Shown: piece by piece, positions 1-7,663 of the stretch
Layout of the letters: the number at the start of each line of letters is the position of its first letter
How positions within the stretch are numbered: position 1 is the stretch's first letter
Source: Ferdinandcohnia sp036962685
GTDB taxonomy: Bacteria; Bacillota; Bacilli; Bacillales; Bacillaceae_L
Assembly: GCF_036962685.1 (NCBI RefSeq)
Contig: NZ_JBALOP010000002.1
Location: forward strand, 62,001-126,000
DNA length: 64,000 nt
Direction of reading: 5' to 3'
Position numbers and translations under genes: made by a program
The notes under the pieces: model-generated
Told to the model about the DNA's origin: nothing
Database searches by the model: none
The model's input: only the letters and a program-made list of their open reading frames with translations

Positions 1-734
1 AGTTCTTTGGCTTTGTCTATGAGGTTATTGATTCCATCAGTGGCCAATTAGCACGTATGCGTTATCGTTCAGGCGGTCGTTACACTGCTCCAGTAACAAT
101 TCGTTCACCATTCGGTGGCGGTGTACATACACCAGAACTGCACGCAGATAGCTTAGAAGGATTAATGGCGCAGCAACCTGGTCTTAAGGTTGTAATTCCG
201 TCAACACCATACGATGCAAAAGGTCTATTAATTTCTGCGATTCGTGACAATGATCCGGTTATCTTCTTAGAGCATATGAAACTTTACCGTTCATTCCGCC
301 AAGAGGTTCCAGAAGGTGAATACACGATTGAACTTGGAAAAGCAGAAGTAAAACGTGAAGGTACAGATCTTACTATGATTTCTTATGGTGCGATGGTACA
401 CGAGTGTTTAAAAGCTGCAACTGAGTTAGAAAAAGAGGGCGTTTCTGCAGAGGTTATTGACCTACGTACGGTTAGCCCATTAGATATTCCAACCATTATC
501 GCTTCTGTTGAAAAAACAGGACGTGCAATTGTTGTTCAAGAGGCTCAAAAACAAGCTGGAATCGCTGCAAACGTAGTTGCTGAAATCAATGATCGTGCAA
601 TCTTAAGTTTAGAAGCTCCAGTATTACGTGTAACTGCACCTGATACTGTATATCCATTCTCACAAGCAGAATCAGTTTGGTTACCAAACTTCAAGGATGT
701 CATTGAAACAGCTAAAAAAGTACTGAACTTCTAA
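1..734 (+). CDS. pdhB: Pyruvate dehydrogenase E1 beta subunit, 5' truncated
   Basis: This is the beta subunit of the thiamine-diphosphate-dependent E1 component, which decarboxylates pyruvate and passes the acetyl group to E2. The reading frame is open from base 3 and runs without a stop into the window edge, so the visible part is about the C-terminal 244 residues of a protein of roughly 325. The internal ATG at 57 is not the true start. Recognisable transketolase-type stretches include IRSPFGGGVHTPELH and, near the end, YPFSQAESVWLPNFKDV. It heads the cluster with pdhC and pdhD; pdhA should lie just outside. The identity is secure. Confidence 0.97.
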   Translation, partial: FFGFVYEVIDSISGQLARMRYRSGGRYTAPVTIRSPFGGGVHTPELHADSLEGLMAQQPGLKVVIPSTPYDAKGLLISAIRDNDPVIFLEHMKLYRSFRQEVPEGEYTIELGKAEVKREGTDLTMISYGAMVHECLKAATELEKEGVSAEVIDLRTVSPLDIPTIIASVEKTGRAIVVQEAQKQAGIAANVVAEINDRAILSLEAPVLRVTAPDTVYPFSQAESVWLPNFKDVIETAKKVLNF

Positions 735-759
735 TTATATAATCAATTTAATGAAAAAA

Positions 760-816
760 GCCTTTGGTGTACGAGATAACAGCTATAACATCATATGTAG
801 ACCCGTACACCAAGGC
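760..816 (+). terminator. Long-loop hairpin between pdhB and pdhC
   Basis: GCCTTTGGTGTACG (760-773) pairs with CGTACACCAAGGC (804-816), with one bulged base and a loop of 30 nt, followed by the T-rich run ATATTTTATTTTATT. It has the form of a partial terminator or attenuator inside the pdh operon. It may separate E1 from E2/E3 transcript levels or act as an mRNA processing site. Function is inferred. Confidence 0.55.
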
Positions 817-842
817 ATATTTTATTTTATTCTAAAAGAGGT

Positions 843-865
843 CCCCACCTTAAAAAGGATGGGGT
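843..865 (+). other. Short GC-rich hairpin upstream of pdhC
   Basis: CCCCACCTT (843-851) and AAGGATGGGG (856-865) form a stem with one bulge and a 4-nt loop. It ends 17 nt before the pdhC ribosome binding site. No T tract follows, so it is more likely an mRNA-stabilising 5' structure than a terminator. Confidence 0.35.
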
Positions 866-896
866 CAAGAAACTAACTATTTAGGAGGCGAAAACC

Positions 897-2192
897 GTGG
901 CATTTGAATTTAAGTTGCCTGATATCGGTGAAGGTATCCATGAGGGTGAAATCGTAAAATGGTTTGTAAAACCAGGCGATGAAGTAAATGAGGACGATGT
1001 TCTTTGTGAGGTTCAAAATGATAAAGCAGTAGTAGAAATTCCTTCCCCTGTTAAAGGAAAGGTATTAGATATTCTTGTAGAAGAAGGAACGGTTGCAATT
1101 GTAGGTGATACGCTAATTAAATTTGATGCTCCTGGATATGAGGACATTCAATTTAAAGGTGAAGAAACTGACGAAGCTCCTAAACAAGAAGCTAAGGAAG
1201 AACAACCGACTGCGACTGCTCCGGAAGCAACTGCACCTGCTGCAGATGTTGATGAAAATCGTCGTGTCATTGCTATGCCTTCCGTTCGTAAATATGCACG
1301 TGAAAAAGGTATTGATATTAAAAAGGTTGCAGGCAGTGGTGATAATGGTAGAATAATGAAGTCGGACATTGATGCATTCCTTTCTGGTGGTGCAACTGCT
1401 GCGCAAGAAAACAAAGCAGCTGAAGCTCCACAAGCAGCTACTCAAGAGACAGCAAAAGCTCCTGCAAAACAACCAATTCCTGCAGGTCAGTATCCTGAGA
1501 CTCGTGAAAAAATGAGTGGTATCCGTAAAGCAATTGCTAAGGCTATGGTGAACTCAAAACATACTGCACCACATGTTACATTAATGGACGAAGTTGATGT
1601 TACAGAATTGGTTGCACACCGTAAGAAATTCAAAGCAGTTGCAGCTGAAAAAGGTATTAAATTAACATACCTTCCTTATGTAGTTAAGGCATTAACTTCA
1701 GCATTACGTGAATTCCCTGCATTAAATACATCACTTGATGATGCAACTGATGAGATTATTCATAAGCATTACTACAATATCGGCATTGCAGCTGATACTG
1801 ATAGAGGACTTCTAGTTCCAGTTGTAAAAGATGCAGATCGTAAATCTATTTTCACAATTTCAAATGAAATTAATGAATTAGCAGCTAAGGCTCGTGACGG
1901 TAAGCTTGCTCCTGATGAAATGAAAGGTGCATCATGTACAATTAGCAATATTGGGTCAGCAGGCGGTCAATGGTTTACACCTGTAATTAACCATCCTGAG
2001 GTTGCAATCTTAGGAATCGGTCGTATTGCAGAAAAACCGGTTGTGAAAAACGGTGAAATTGTTGTAGCTCCAGTACTTGCTGTATCATTAAGCTTCGATC
2101 ACCGTATGATTGATGGGGCTACTGCTCAAAACGCACTCAACCAAATTAAACGCTTGTTGAATGACCCACAATTATTATTAATGGAGGCGTAA
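897..2192 (+). CDS. pdhC: Dihydrolipoamide acetyltransferase (E2) of pyruvate dehydrogenase
   Basis: E2 core of the pyruvate dehydrogenase complex; it transfers acetyl groups from lipoyl-lysine to CoA. The 431-residue protein has one lipoyl domain at about 1-80 (lipoylated Lys43 in the NDKAVVEI motif), an Ala/Pro/Glu-rich linker, a peripheral-subunit-binding domain at about 124-162, a second Ala/Pro linker, and the catalytic domain at about 200-431 with DHRMIDG at 401-407 (catalytic His402 and Asp406). The GTG start at 897 follows AGGAGGCG by 7 nt. pdhD follows after 4 nt. A single lipoyl domain is normal for Gram-positive E2. Confidence 0.97.
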   Translation: MAFEFKLPDIGEGIHEGEIVKWFVKPGDEVNEDDVLCEVQNDKAVVEIPSPVKGKVLDILVEEGTVAIVGDTLIKFDAPGYEDIQFKGEETDEAPKQEAKEEQPTATAPEATAPAADVDENRRVIAMPSVRKYAREKGIDIKKVAGSGDNGRIMKSDIDAFLSGGATAAQENKAAEAPQAATQETAKAPAKQPIPAGQYPETREKMSGIRKAIAKAMVNSKHTAPHVTLMDEVDVTELVAHRKKFKAVAAEKGIKLTYLPYVVKALTSALREFPALNTSLDDATDEIIHKHYYNIGIAADTDRGLLVPVVKDADRKSIFTISNEINELAAKARDGKLAPDEMKGASCTISNIGSAGGQWFTPVINHPEVAILGIGRIAEKPVVKNGEIVVAPVLAVSLSFDHRMIDGATAQNALNQIKRLLNDPQLLLMEA

Positions 2193-2196
2193 TAAA

Positions 2197-3606
2197 ATGG
2201 TAGTAGGAGATTTCCCAATCGAAACAGACACAATAGTAATTGGTTCCGGCCCTGGTGGATATGTTGCAGCAATTCGTGCAGCACAGCTTGGACAAAAAGT
2301 AACCATTGTAGAGAAAGCTACTGTTGGTGGCGTTTGTCTTAACGTTGGATGTATCCCATCTAAGGCATTAATCTCCGCAGGACACCGTTTTGACACAGCT
2401 AAAAATTCTGATTCAATGGGAATCAAAGCTGAGAATGTTACACTTGATTTTTCAAAAGTTCAAGCATTTAAAGATGGTGTTGTTAAAAAATTAACTGGTG
2501 GAGTTGCAGGATTACTTAAAGGTAACAAAGTTGATGTTGTTCAAGGGGAAGCATACTTTGTAGATGCAAACTCACTACGTGTGATGAGCGAAAACTCTGC
2601 ACAAACTTACAATTTCAAAAATGCAATTATTGCGACTGGTTCTCGTCCAATCGAGATTCCATCATTTAAGTTCTCAAAACGTGTTCTTGATTCAACAGGT
2701 GCACTCGGACTTCAAGAAGTACCTGAAAAAATCGTTGTGATCGGCGGCGGTGTTATCGGTATTGAGCTTGGTGGTGCTTATGCAAACTTTGGATCACAAG
2801 TAACAATCCTAGAAGGTGCAGATGACATTCTACTTGGATTTGAAAAGCAAATGACTTCAATTGTTAAAAAGAACCTAAAGAAAAAAGGTGCAGAAATCAT
2901 CACTAAGGCATTAGCTAAAGGTGTTGAAGAAACCGAAAATGGTGTAACAGTGAAGTATGAAGTAAAAGGTGAAGAACAATCAATCGATGCAGATTATGTG
3001 TTCGTAATGGTTGGACGTCGTCCTAATACGGATGAGCTTGGCTTAGAACTTGCAGGTGTTAAAATGAGTGAGAGAGGCGTAATCGACATTGACAAACAAT
3101 GCCGTACAAGCGTAAGCAATATCTTCGCAATCGGTGATATTGTTCCTGGACCTCAATTAGCACACAAAGCATCATATGAAGGTAAAATTGCTGCAGAAGC
3201 AATTGCTGGTCAGCCGTCAGAAATTGACTATTTAGGAATTCCTGCTGTTGTGTTCTCTGAACCTGAACTTGCTACTGTTGGTTACACTGAACAACAAGCA
3301 AAAGACGAAGGAATTGAAATCGTAGCAGCTAAATTCCCATATGCAGCAAACGGTCGTGCGCTTGCTCTAGAAGCAACAGATGGTTTTGTGAAGCTCATTA
3401 CTCGTAAAGAAGATGGACTTCTAATCGGTGCTCAAGTAGCTGGTGAAAGTGCATCAGATATCATCTCTGAATTAGGTCTTGCAGTTGAAGCTGGAATGAC
3501 TGCAGAAGATATCGCAATGACCATTCACGCTCACCCAACACTTGGTGAAATTACAATGGAGGCAGCAGAAGTTGCTCTAGGAACTCCAATTCATATTGTA
3601 AAATAA
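2197..3606 (+). CDS. pdhD: Dihydrolipoamide dehydrogenase (E3)
   Basis: FAD-dependent oxidoreductase that reoxidises dihydrolipoamide with NAD+. It is 469 residues long, usual for the family. The FAD-binding GSGPGG lies near residue 16, the redox-active disulfide is Cys47/Cys52 in GGVCLNVGCIPSK, the NAD-binding GGGVIGIE is in the middle, and the C-terminal His-Glu pair is in HAHPTLGE at 444-451. The ATG follows the pdhC stop by 4 nt with its ribosome binding site inside the end of pdhC (GGAGGCG), which suggests translational coupling. E3 is probably shared with other 2-oxoacid dehydrogenases. A strong terminator follows. Confidence 0.97.
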   Translation: MVVGDFPIETDTIVIGSGPGGYVAAIRAAQLGQKVTIVEKATVGGVCLNVGCIPSKALISAGHRFDTAKNSDSMGIKAENVTLDFSKVQAFKDGVVKKLTGGVAGLLKGNKVDVVQGEAYFVDANSLRVMSENSAQTYNFKNAIIATGSRPIEIPSFKFSKRVLDSTGALGLQEVPEKIVVIGGGVIGIELGGAYANFGSQVTILEGADDILLGFEKQMTSIVKKNLKKKGAEIITKALAKGVEETENGVTVKYEVKGEEQSIDADYVFVMVGRRPNTDELGLELAGVKMSERGVIDIDKQCRTSVSNIFAIGDIVPGPQLAHKASYEGKIAAEAIAGQPSEIDYLGIPAVVFSEPELATVGYTEQQAKDEGIEIVAAKFPYAANGRALALEATDGFVKLITRKEDGLLIGAQVAGESASDIISELGLAVEAGMTAEDIAMTIHAHPTLGEITMEAAEVALGTPIHIVK

Positions 3607-3612
3607 ATACAA

Positions 3613-3642
3613 AAAAATCGCTCCGTTTTGGAGCGATTTTTT
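3613..3642. terminator. Bidirectional terminator pdhD / slp
   Basis: A-rich tract, TCGCTCC, loop GTTTT, GGAGCGA, then a T tract. The A and T runs on both sides let it serve pdhD on the plus strand and the convergent slp gene on the minus strand. Confidence 0.9.
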
Positions 3643-3646
3643 GTTA

Positions 3647-4039
3647 TTATTTTTTTGAACTTGTCGATGAAGATAATACATTTTCCAAAGGGGTAATGAT
3701 TTCGTCTTTATCCAAATTCCCTTCAATTTTTTCAAGGACTTTATCTTGTTGAATAATTAATAAAGATGGATATTCCTCTATCTGATATTTCGTATAAAGT
3801 CTATTTTCTTCAGAAGATATAACCTTCATATTCGCAATTTCAGTTGGAAATTTATTTCTAAGCTCCAGTAAAGCATCATAGTAGCTGCTTTCATTACGAA
3901 GATTATCCTCATCGGAAAAAAAGATAATTTGCTTTTCATCGGTTTCCGGTATTGGTGGCTGAGCCTTGTGCGAAGAACACGAGGAAAGAATAAAAAAAGA
4001 AAGTATGATTAGAGTATATGCTTTCATTTTTATTATCAC
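3647..4039 (-). CDS. slp: Small lipoprotein, Slp-like, thioredoxin-like fold
   Basis: 130 residues with a type II signal peptide: hydrophobic stretch TLIILSFFIL followed by lipobox LSSC, with the lipidated Cys at residue 21. The mature part (EKQIIFFSDEDN..., then a YPSLLIIQQ segment resembling the cis-Pro loop region) suggests a thioredoxin-like fold, but there is no CXXC pair, so a redox role is doubtful. In B. subtilis a small peptidoglycan-associated lipoprotein gene, slp, occupies the position just after pdhD, which is the main basis for the name. It is convergent with pdhD and shares its terminator. Function unknown. Confidence 0.6.
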   Translation of the reverse strand: MIIKMKAYTLIILSFFILSSCSSHKAQPPIPETDEKQIIFFSDEDNLRNESSYYDALLELRNKFPTEIANMKVISSEENRLYTKYQIEEYPSLLIIQQDKVLEKIEGNLDKDEIITPLENVLSSSTSSKK

Positions 4040-4274
4040 TCTTCCATAAAATAGTCAAATGTATAGGTCTTTACAGCTAATCTTAGATAATACAAAACAC
4101 CTATTTTTTCATTCCAATTTATTTTATCATGTATTCTAAAAATTCTTTCCAATGTAATCGATTTGTTACATAAATGAAAAATACTACTATCTTTTTGTGC
4201 ATATTAATTAATATAGTAAATAGATTTTATAAAAGACATGCATATGACCTGAAGGTAAAAGGGGAGTTTCTTTC

Positions 4275-4514
4275 ATGAAGGTATATGTAATTGGATTGAT
4301 TCAGGTTTTAATTTGGAGTACTTTTTCATTGGTTACATGGCTATCGGGCTCTGACAGCCTGCTTGCAAAAGGAATATTATTGATTATCTTTTGTTATATT
4401 GCCTTCTTAATTGCTACCAAAATCGGGTTGACACGAAAAGGATCCCTTGTAATAACGGCCATCTCATTTTTTTGTTTTTTCTCCTTTGAAAAGGTGTATT
4501 GGGCATTTACGTAA
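4275..4514 (+). CDS. Small hypothetical membrane protein
   Basis: 79 residues, almost entirely hydrophobic, with about three predicted membrane segments (roughly 4-25, 30-50 and 57-75). AAAGGGGAG stands a little upstream of the ATG. I do not recognise a family. The gene is monocistronic with its own strong terminator. It does not belong to the B. subtilis order at this place, so it may be a lineage-specific gene. Confidence 0.6.
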   Translation: MKVYVIGLIQVLIWSTFSLVTWLSGSDSLLAKGILLIIFCYIAFLIATKIGLTRKGSLVITAISFFCFFSFEKVYWAFT

Positions 4515-4549
4515 AAATAGACCACATCTCAAGGATATGGTCTATTTTT
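4513..4549 (+). terminator. Terminator of the 79-aa membrane protein gene
   Basis: AAAAATAGACCA and TGGTCTATTTTT form a 12-bp stem around a 13-nt loop. The stem begins at the stop codon, and the A/T runs could also serve the convergent minus-strand gene. Confidence 0.85.
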
Positions 4550-4576
4550 AGACTCAAAGACTTACAAAACATGCCG

Positions 4577-5014
4577 TTATTTTCGTTTATAAAAATACAT
4601 AACTCGTTCATTGAATAGGTGCAATTCGCCTTCAAGTTTTTTAGCTAAAAACTTGCAAAATTCATTTGCTTTTCCTTTGTCACCAACAGTTGAACTTTCG
4701 GGAAGAGTAACCTGTATATAACATTGGTCTGTATTCTCACCATTTTGCTCTTCAATGTTCTCATGACCAACTCCAACTATGATTGCATTGTATTTTTGGT
4801 GATCTGATTTTAAATAAAACCAGTTTTTTTCTTGATTCATTTCTTTTATTTGGTAAGGAAATGCAGCGTTATCGTAATCCCAATCAAGCTGCCTACCGGT
4901 TTTACCTGTAATTTCTTTATAATAGCTAAAGAGGTCTTTGACATCATCAAGTGAAATATTTTGTACGTTTGATGCAGGAACAAGCTTTATGTATGCGTTT
5001 TCCAAACTTTTCAC
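4577..5014 (-). CDS. DUF1885-like conserved Bacillus protein
   Basis: 145-residue soluble protein with no signal peptide or membrane segment. It begins MKSLENAYIKLVPAS, and its acidic/aromatic pattern resembles what I know as the DUF1885 family of Bacillaceae, small cytosolic proteins of unknown function. It is transcribed divergently from the SR1 RNA gene. The family assignment comes from memory of sequence style and needs a profile search. Confidence 0.6.
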   Translation of the reverse strand: MKSLENAYIKLVPASNVQNISLDDVKDLFSYYKEITGKTGRQLDWDYDNAAFPYQIKEMNQEKNWFYLKSDHQKYNAIIVGVGHENIEEQNGENTDQCYIQVTLPESSTVGDKGKANEFCKFLAKKLEGELHLFNERVMYFYKRK

Positions 5015-5190
5015 TCCTACTCCAGATTGTATTCATTATATATCTCTTATTCTTGTGAATTCACTCCTATTCTAGCATTTTATTGGTAATACTTACAACT
5101 TCAGATTATTAAGGATGCGGATATAGAAGGATTGTAGCGTATATGCTGAAAATTTATTTAAAAAATTTAATAATGTTATACAATTAACCA

Positions 5191-5219
5191 TTGACTAACT
5201 AAATGTGACATACTATTAT
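5191..5219 (+). promoter_or_regulatory. Predicted SigA promoter of SR1
   Basis: TTGACT (5191-5196), a 17-nt spacer, then TATTAT (5214-5219). This predicts a transcript start near 5226. In B. subtilis the SR1 promoter is the target of the repressor CcpN; I cannot define the CcpN operator from sequence alone. Confidence 0.65.
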
Positions 5220-5233
5220 ATAAGTAACATAAC

Positions 5234-5247
5234 ATAAAGCGTTTTCA
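5234..5247 (+). promoter_or_regulatory. Candidate cre (CcpA) site at SR1
   Basis: ATAAAGCGTTTTCA matches the cre consensus TGWAANCGNTNWCA at all but the first two positions. It lies about 8-20 nt downstream of the predicted SR1 transcript start, a position suited to repression. CcpA is known to have a minor repressive effect on SR1 in B. subtilis. Confidence 0.45.
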
Positions 5248-5290
5248 AATGAGTTGAAGGAAATCTACTTTTCGAAAGGGGCTTTGAATA

Positions 5291-5407
5291 ATGGGTACAA
5301 TCATCTGTCAAACTTGCAGCGAGACAATTGAGCACTTTGAATACGAAAAAGTAACAACACTTTATTCAACATGCGACCATTGCGATTGCCATCACGAAGA
5401 AAACTGA
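5291..5407 (+). CDS. sr1P: SR1P, GapA-binding peptide
   Basis: 38-residue peptide beginning MGTIICQTC with a second paired-cysteine motif (CDHCDC) near the C-terminus; the four-cysteine arrangement resembles a small zinc-binding knuckle. AAAGGGG stands 10 nt before the ATG. In B. subtilis the 39-residue SR1P binds glyceraldehyde-3-phosphate dehydrogenase GapA, stabilises the gapA mRNA and modulates RNase J1. The gene sits inside the SR1 RNA, just before the terminator shared with speA. It is too short for most gene callers. Confidence 0.85.
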   Translation: MGTIICQTCSETIEHFEYEKVTTLYSTCDHCDCHHEEN

Positions 5408-5432
5408 TTTATTTTATTCAAACTATATGAAA

Positions 5433-5463
5433 AAAGCATGCAGAAATTGCATGCTTTCTTTTT
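5433..5463. terminator. SR1 terminator (also towards speA)
   Basis: AAAGCATGCA, 5-nt loop GAAAT, TGCATGCTTT, then CTTTTT. A perfect 10-bp stem. The A run on the left lets it also end the convergent speA transcript. Confidence 0.9.
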
Positions 5464-5468
5464 GGGCT

Positions 5469-6941
5469 TTAACGAATTGCTCTGTGCTCTTTGATGACGC
5501 GTAGAAATTTTAATTCATAATCCTCAGGTCCTTGGACAGGGAGTCCTGCTTCAACATTTGTTTGTATATAGGTTAAGTTCTCTTCGGTAATGATTTCTCC
5601 AGGGATAAAAATGGGTATTCCGGGCGGATATACCATTATGAATTCCGCTATTACACGTCCGGCAGATTCTTCAAATGGTACCACTTCTGTTTCAGAATAA
5701 AATGCATCCCTTGGTGATAAAGCAAGAACTGGAATATCTGGAAGCAAAACTTCTGGAACAGTTCTTGATTCTGAAAAATGGGATACTTCATCGGAAAGAT
5801 TAGCTAGCGCCTCAATCAGTAAATCGGCTTCTTTTTTAGAATCGCCAGGTGTCACAATACATAGGATGTTGTAGAGGTCGGACATCTCCACTTCAATATT
5901 ATATTTTTCACGTAACCAAACTTCCGCATCTGACCCTGTAATGCCAAGATCTTTTACAGAAATAATTAATTTTGTCGGGTCAAAATCAAATGTGGCTTTA
6001 GAGCCTAAAATTTCTCGCCCAACACAATATAGTTTGTCGATTTCATTGATTCTGTCTCGAATATAATTGGCTAATTCGATTGTTTTTTCAATGAGGTCAT
6101 GACCTTCTGTCACTAAACGTTTCCTTGCAACGTCTAATGATGCTAATAGCAAATAAGAAGTAGACGTTGTTGTGAGCATACTTAAAATGGATTGAACTCT
6201 GTTAGCGGAAACTAAACCTTCTTTTACATTTAAAATAGAGCTTTGTGTCATTGATCCTCCAAGTTTATGGACGCTTGTAGCGGCCATGTCTGCACCAGCC
6301 TGCATTGCTGATGGGGGAAGCCCTTCATGGAAGTGAATATGAACACCATGTGCCTCGTCAACGAGAACCGGAACATCATAGGAATGAGCGATATCTACAA
6401 TTTTTTTTAGGTCTGCCGCTATCCCAAAATAAGTTGGGTTAATCACAAGTAAGCCTTTTGCATCAGGATGCTGTTCAAGTGCTTTTTCAACGGAGTCTGT
6501 AGTGATTCCATGAGAAATACCTAATTGATTATCAATTTCAGGATGAATGAAAATAGGAACTGCACCTGAAAAAACAATGGCTGACATTACAGATTTGTGT
6601 ACGTTTCTTGGTACTATGATTTTATCTCCAGGGCCACAGACAGCCATGACCATTGTCATGATGGCTCCACTCGTGCCTTGAACAGAAAAAAATGTATGAT
6701 CCGCACCAAAGGCTTCGGCAGCAAGGTCTTGCGCTTGCTTAATTATCCCCTTAGGCTGATGTAGATCATCTAAAGGTCCAATATTGATTAAATCGATGGA
6801 TAAGGCATTAACACCGATAAAGTTTCGAAATTCAGGGTCAATTCCAGCTCCTTTTTTATGTCCTGGGATATGGAATTGGGTTGGATTCTTTTTTGCGTGT
6901 TCAACAAGACCAGTAAATAATGGTGTTTCATTTTGTGACAA
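5469..6941 (-). CDS. speA: Arginine decarboxylase, PLP-dependent fold type I
   Basis: 490 residues, the same length as B. subtilis SpeA. The pyridoxal-phosphate lysine is Lys226 in SVHKLGGSMTQ, preceded by the PLP-contacting DEAHG at 195-199. The N-terminus has QFHIPGHKKG and SLDL-like features of the Orn/Lys/Arg decarboxylase class I group. It makes agmatine for polyamine synthesis. Its 3' end converges on the SR1 terminator, and its upstream region holds repeat A1. The paralogous lysine decarboxylase-like YaaO is a possible alternative, but the position next to SR1 favours SpeA. Confidence 0.9.
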   Translation of the reverse strand: MSQNETPLFTGLVEHAKKNPTQFHIPGHKKGAGIDPEFRNFIGVNALSIDLINIGPLDDLHQPKGIIKQAQDLAAEAFGADHTFFSVQGTSGAIMTMVMAVCGPGDKIIVPRNVHKSVMSAIVFSGAVPIFIHPEIDNQLGISHGITTDSVEKALEQHPDAKGLLVINPTYFGIAADLKKIVDIAHSYDVPVLVDEAHGVHIHFHEGLPPSAMQAGADMAATSVHKLGGSMTQSSILNVKEGLVSANRVQSILSMLTTTSTSYLLLASLDVARKRLVTEGHDLIEKTIELANYIRDRINEIDKLYCVGREILGSKATFDFDPTKLIISVKDLGITGSDAEVWLREKYNIEVEMSDLYNILCIVTPGDSKKEADLLIEALANLSDEVSHFSESRTVPEVLLPDIPVLALSPRDAFYSETEVVPFEESAGRVIAEFIMVYPPGIPIFIPGEIITEENLTYIQTNVEAGLPVQGPEDYELKFLRVIKEHRAIR

Positions 6942-6990
6942 TTGATAACCACACCTCTTTATTTAAAATGAATAAACGTACGATTCTACA

Positions 6991-7286
6991 TCCAGCTCCA
7001 GCGCCTAGCCAGTTTTCATCCTGAATAATCTTCTAGGAGTATCTTGCGAAAAGCTTTTGCTTTGAGCAGCTCGCGGTCACAAGCCATTCCATCAAGAAGG
7101 TCAAGTTGCAACCTTCTAGCCGGCTCTTCTTGCTTGTCGGACTTGCACAGGACAAGGAAGGCTTCGACAGCATAATCATCGCACGAAGAAAATGCATTGC
7201 ATTTTCGAGGACGTGCTGACATCGACGTTTTCCACAGGACGTGGCAGTATTTAGTCGAGTCCGCGATTCAAGACGCATGCGCATTC
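6991..7286 (+). repeat. Family A repeat, copy A1 (long form)
   Basis: A GC-rich intergenic element beginning CCAGCTCCAGCGCCTAGCC and ending GACGCATGCGCATTCG. It contains TTGTCGGACTTGCACAGGAC and CACAGGACGTGGCAGTA, both also present in copy A5, so A1 and A5 form a long subtype. It fills the region upstream of speA (minus strand). Open frames inside it on either strand are not genes. The longest gene-free stretch here (6942-7663) consists of A1, about 95 nt of AT-rich sequence, and repeat B1. Confidence 0.75.
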
Positions 7287-7382
7287 GTTACATAAAACAA
7301 ATGAATTATAGCACTTCTCTTACCGTTTGCATATAAAAATATTTCTCTTTCTTAAATTGTCTCATTGAATGATAATTAATCA

Positions 7383-7575
7383 TTTAACTTTATTCAGAAT
7401 AAGGTATACTTCTAAAAAATGGGTGATGAATGATTCAGAGTATACAATACAATTGGGGTTTAAACTCCGACTGAATAAAGTTAAAACCTCCGGTGGATGC
7501 CACGATTTTTCAAAGGAATATTTTCGAGCAAGCTCGAAAAAAATCGGGCGCAAATACGCCAAAGCGTATTTGATT
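7383..7575 (+). repeat. Family B structured repeat, copy B1 (short core)
   Basis: Starts with TTTAACTTTATTCAG (7383-7397) and its exact inverted copy CTGAATAAAGTTAAA (7471-7485), then the conserved core from CCTCCGG to AAATACGCC/GCGTATTT. The middle of the core seen in B5/B6 is missing; instead TTTTCGAGC and GCTCGAAAA form a hairpin directly. It ends about 88 nt before the start codon of the downstream gene and has the same orientation. Confidence 0.8.
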
Positions 7576-7663
7576 AGACTGTTAAAACTTTGCTAAAGAA
7601 AACAAAAAAAGAGGAGTTTTCAGTTTTAATCACGAAATGGTTTAGTTGAAAGGTGGGAGTCTA

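Larger units (their letters stand above)
5226..5465 (+). ncRNA. Dual-function regulatory RNA SR1
   Basis: A transcription unit of about 240 nt bounded by the predicted SigA promoter and a strong terminator, encoding the SR1P peptide. In B. subtilis SR1 (about 205 nt) lies between pdhD and speA, base-pairs with the ahrC mRNA (activator of arginine catabolism), and encodes a peptide that binds GapA. Gene position (slp and speA as neighbours), peptide sequence and 3' terminator all agree. Exact ends are estimated. The base-pairing function is inferred from family knowledge and was not tested against an ahrC sequence. Confidence 0.75.

Noticed and set aside
1113..1472. Minus-strand frames inside pdhC (119 and 88 codons)
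   Set aside because: Shadows of the Ala/Pro-rich linker coding sequence of E2; no ribosome binding sites.
7016..7284. Two minus-strand frames of 68 and 83 codons in repeat A1
   Set aside because: GC-rich repeat sequence gives chance frames; copies elsewhere do not keep them.
7369..7596. 75-codon plus-strand frame (and 60-codon minus frame) over repeat B1
   Set aside because: It lies on the non-coding repeat, is not shared as an intact frame by other copies and has no ribosome binding site.
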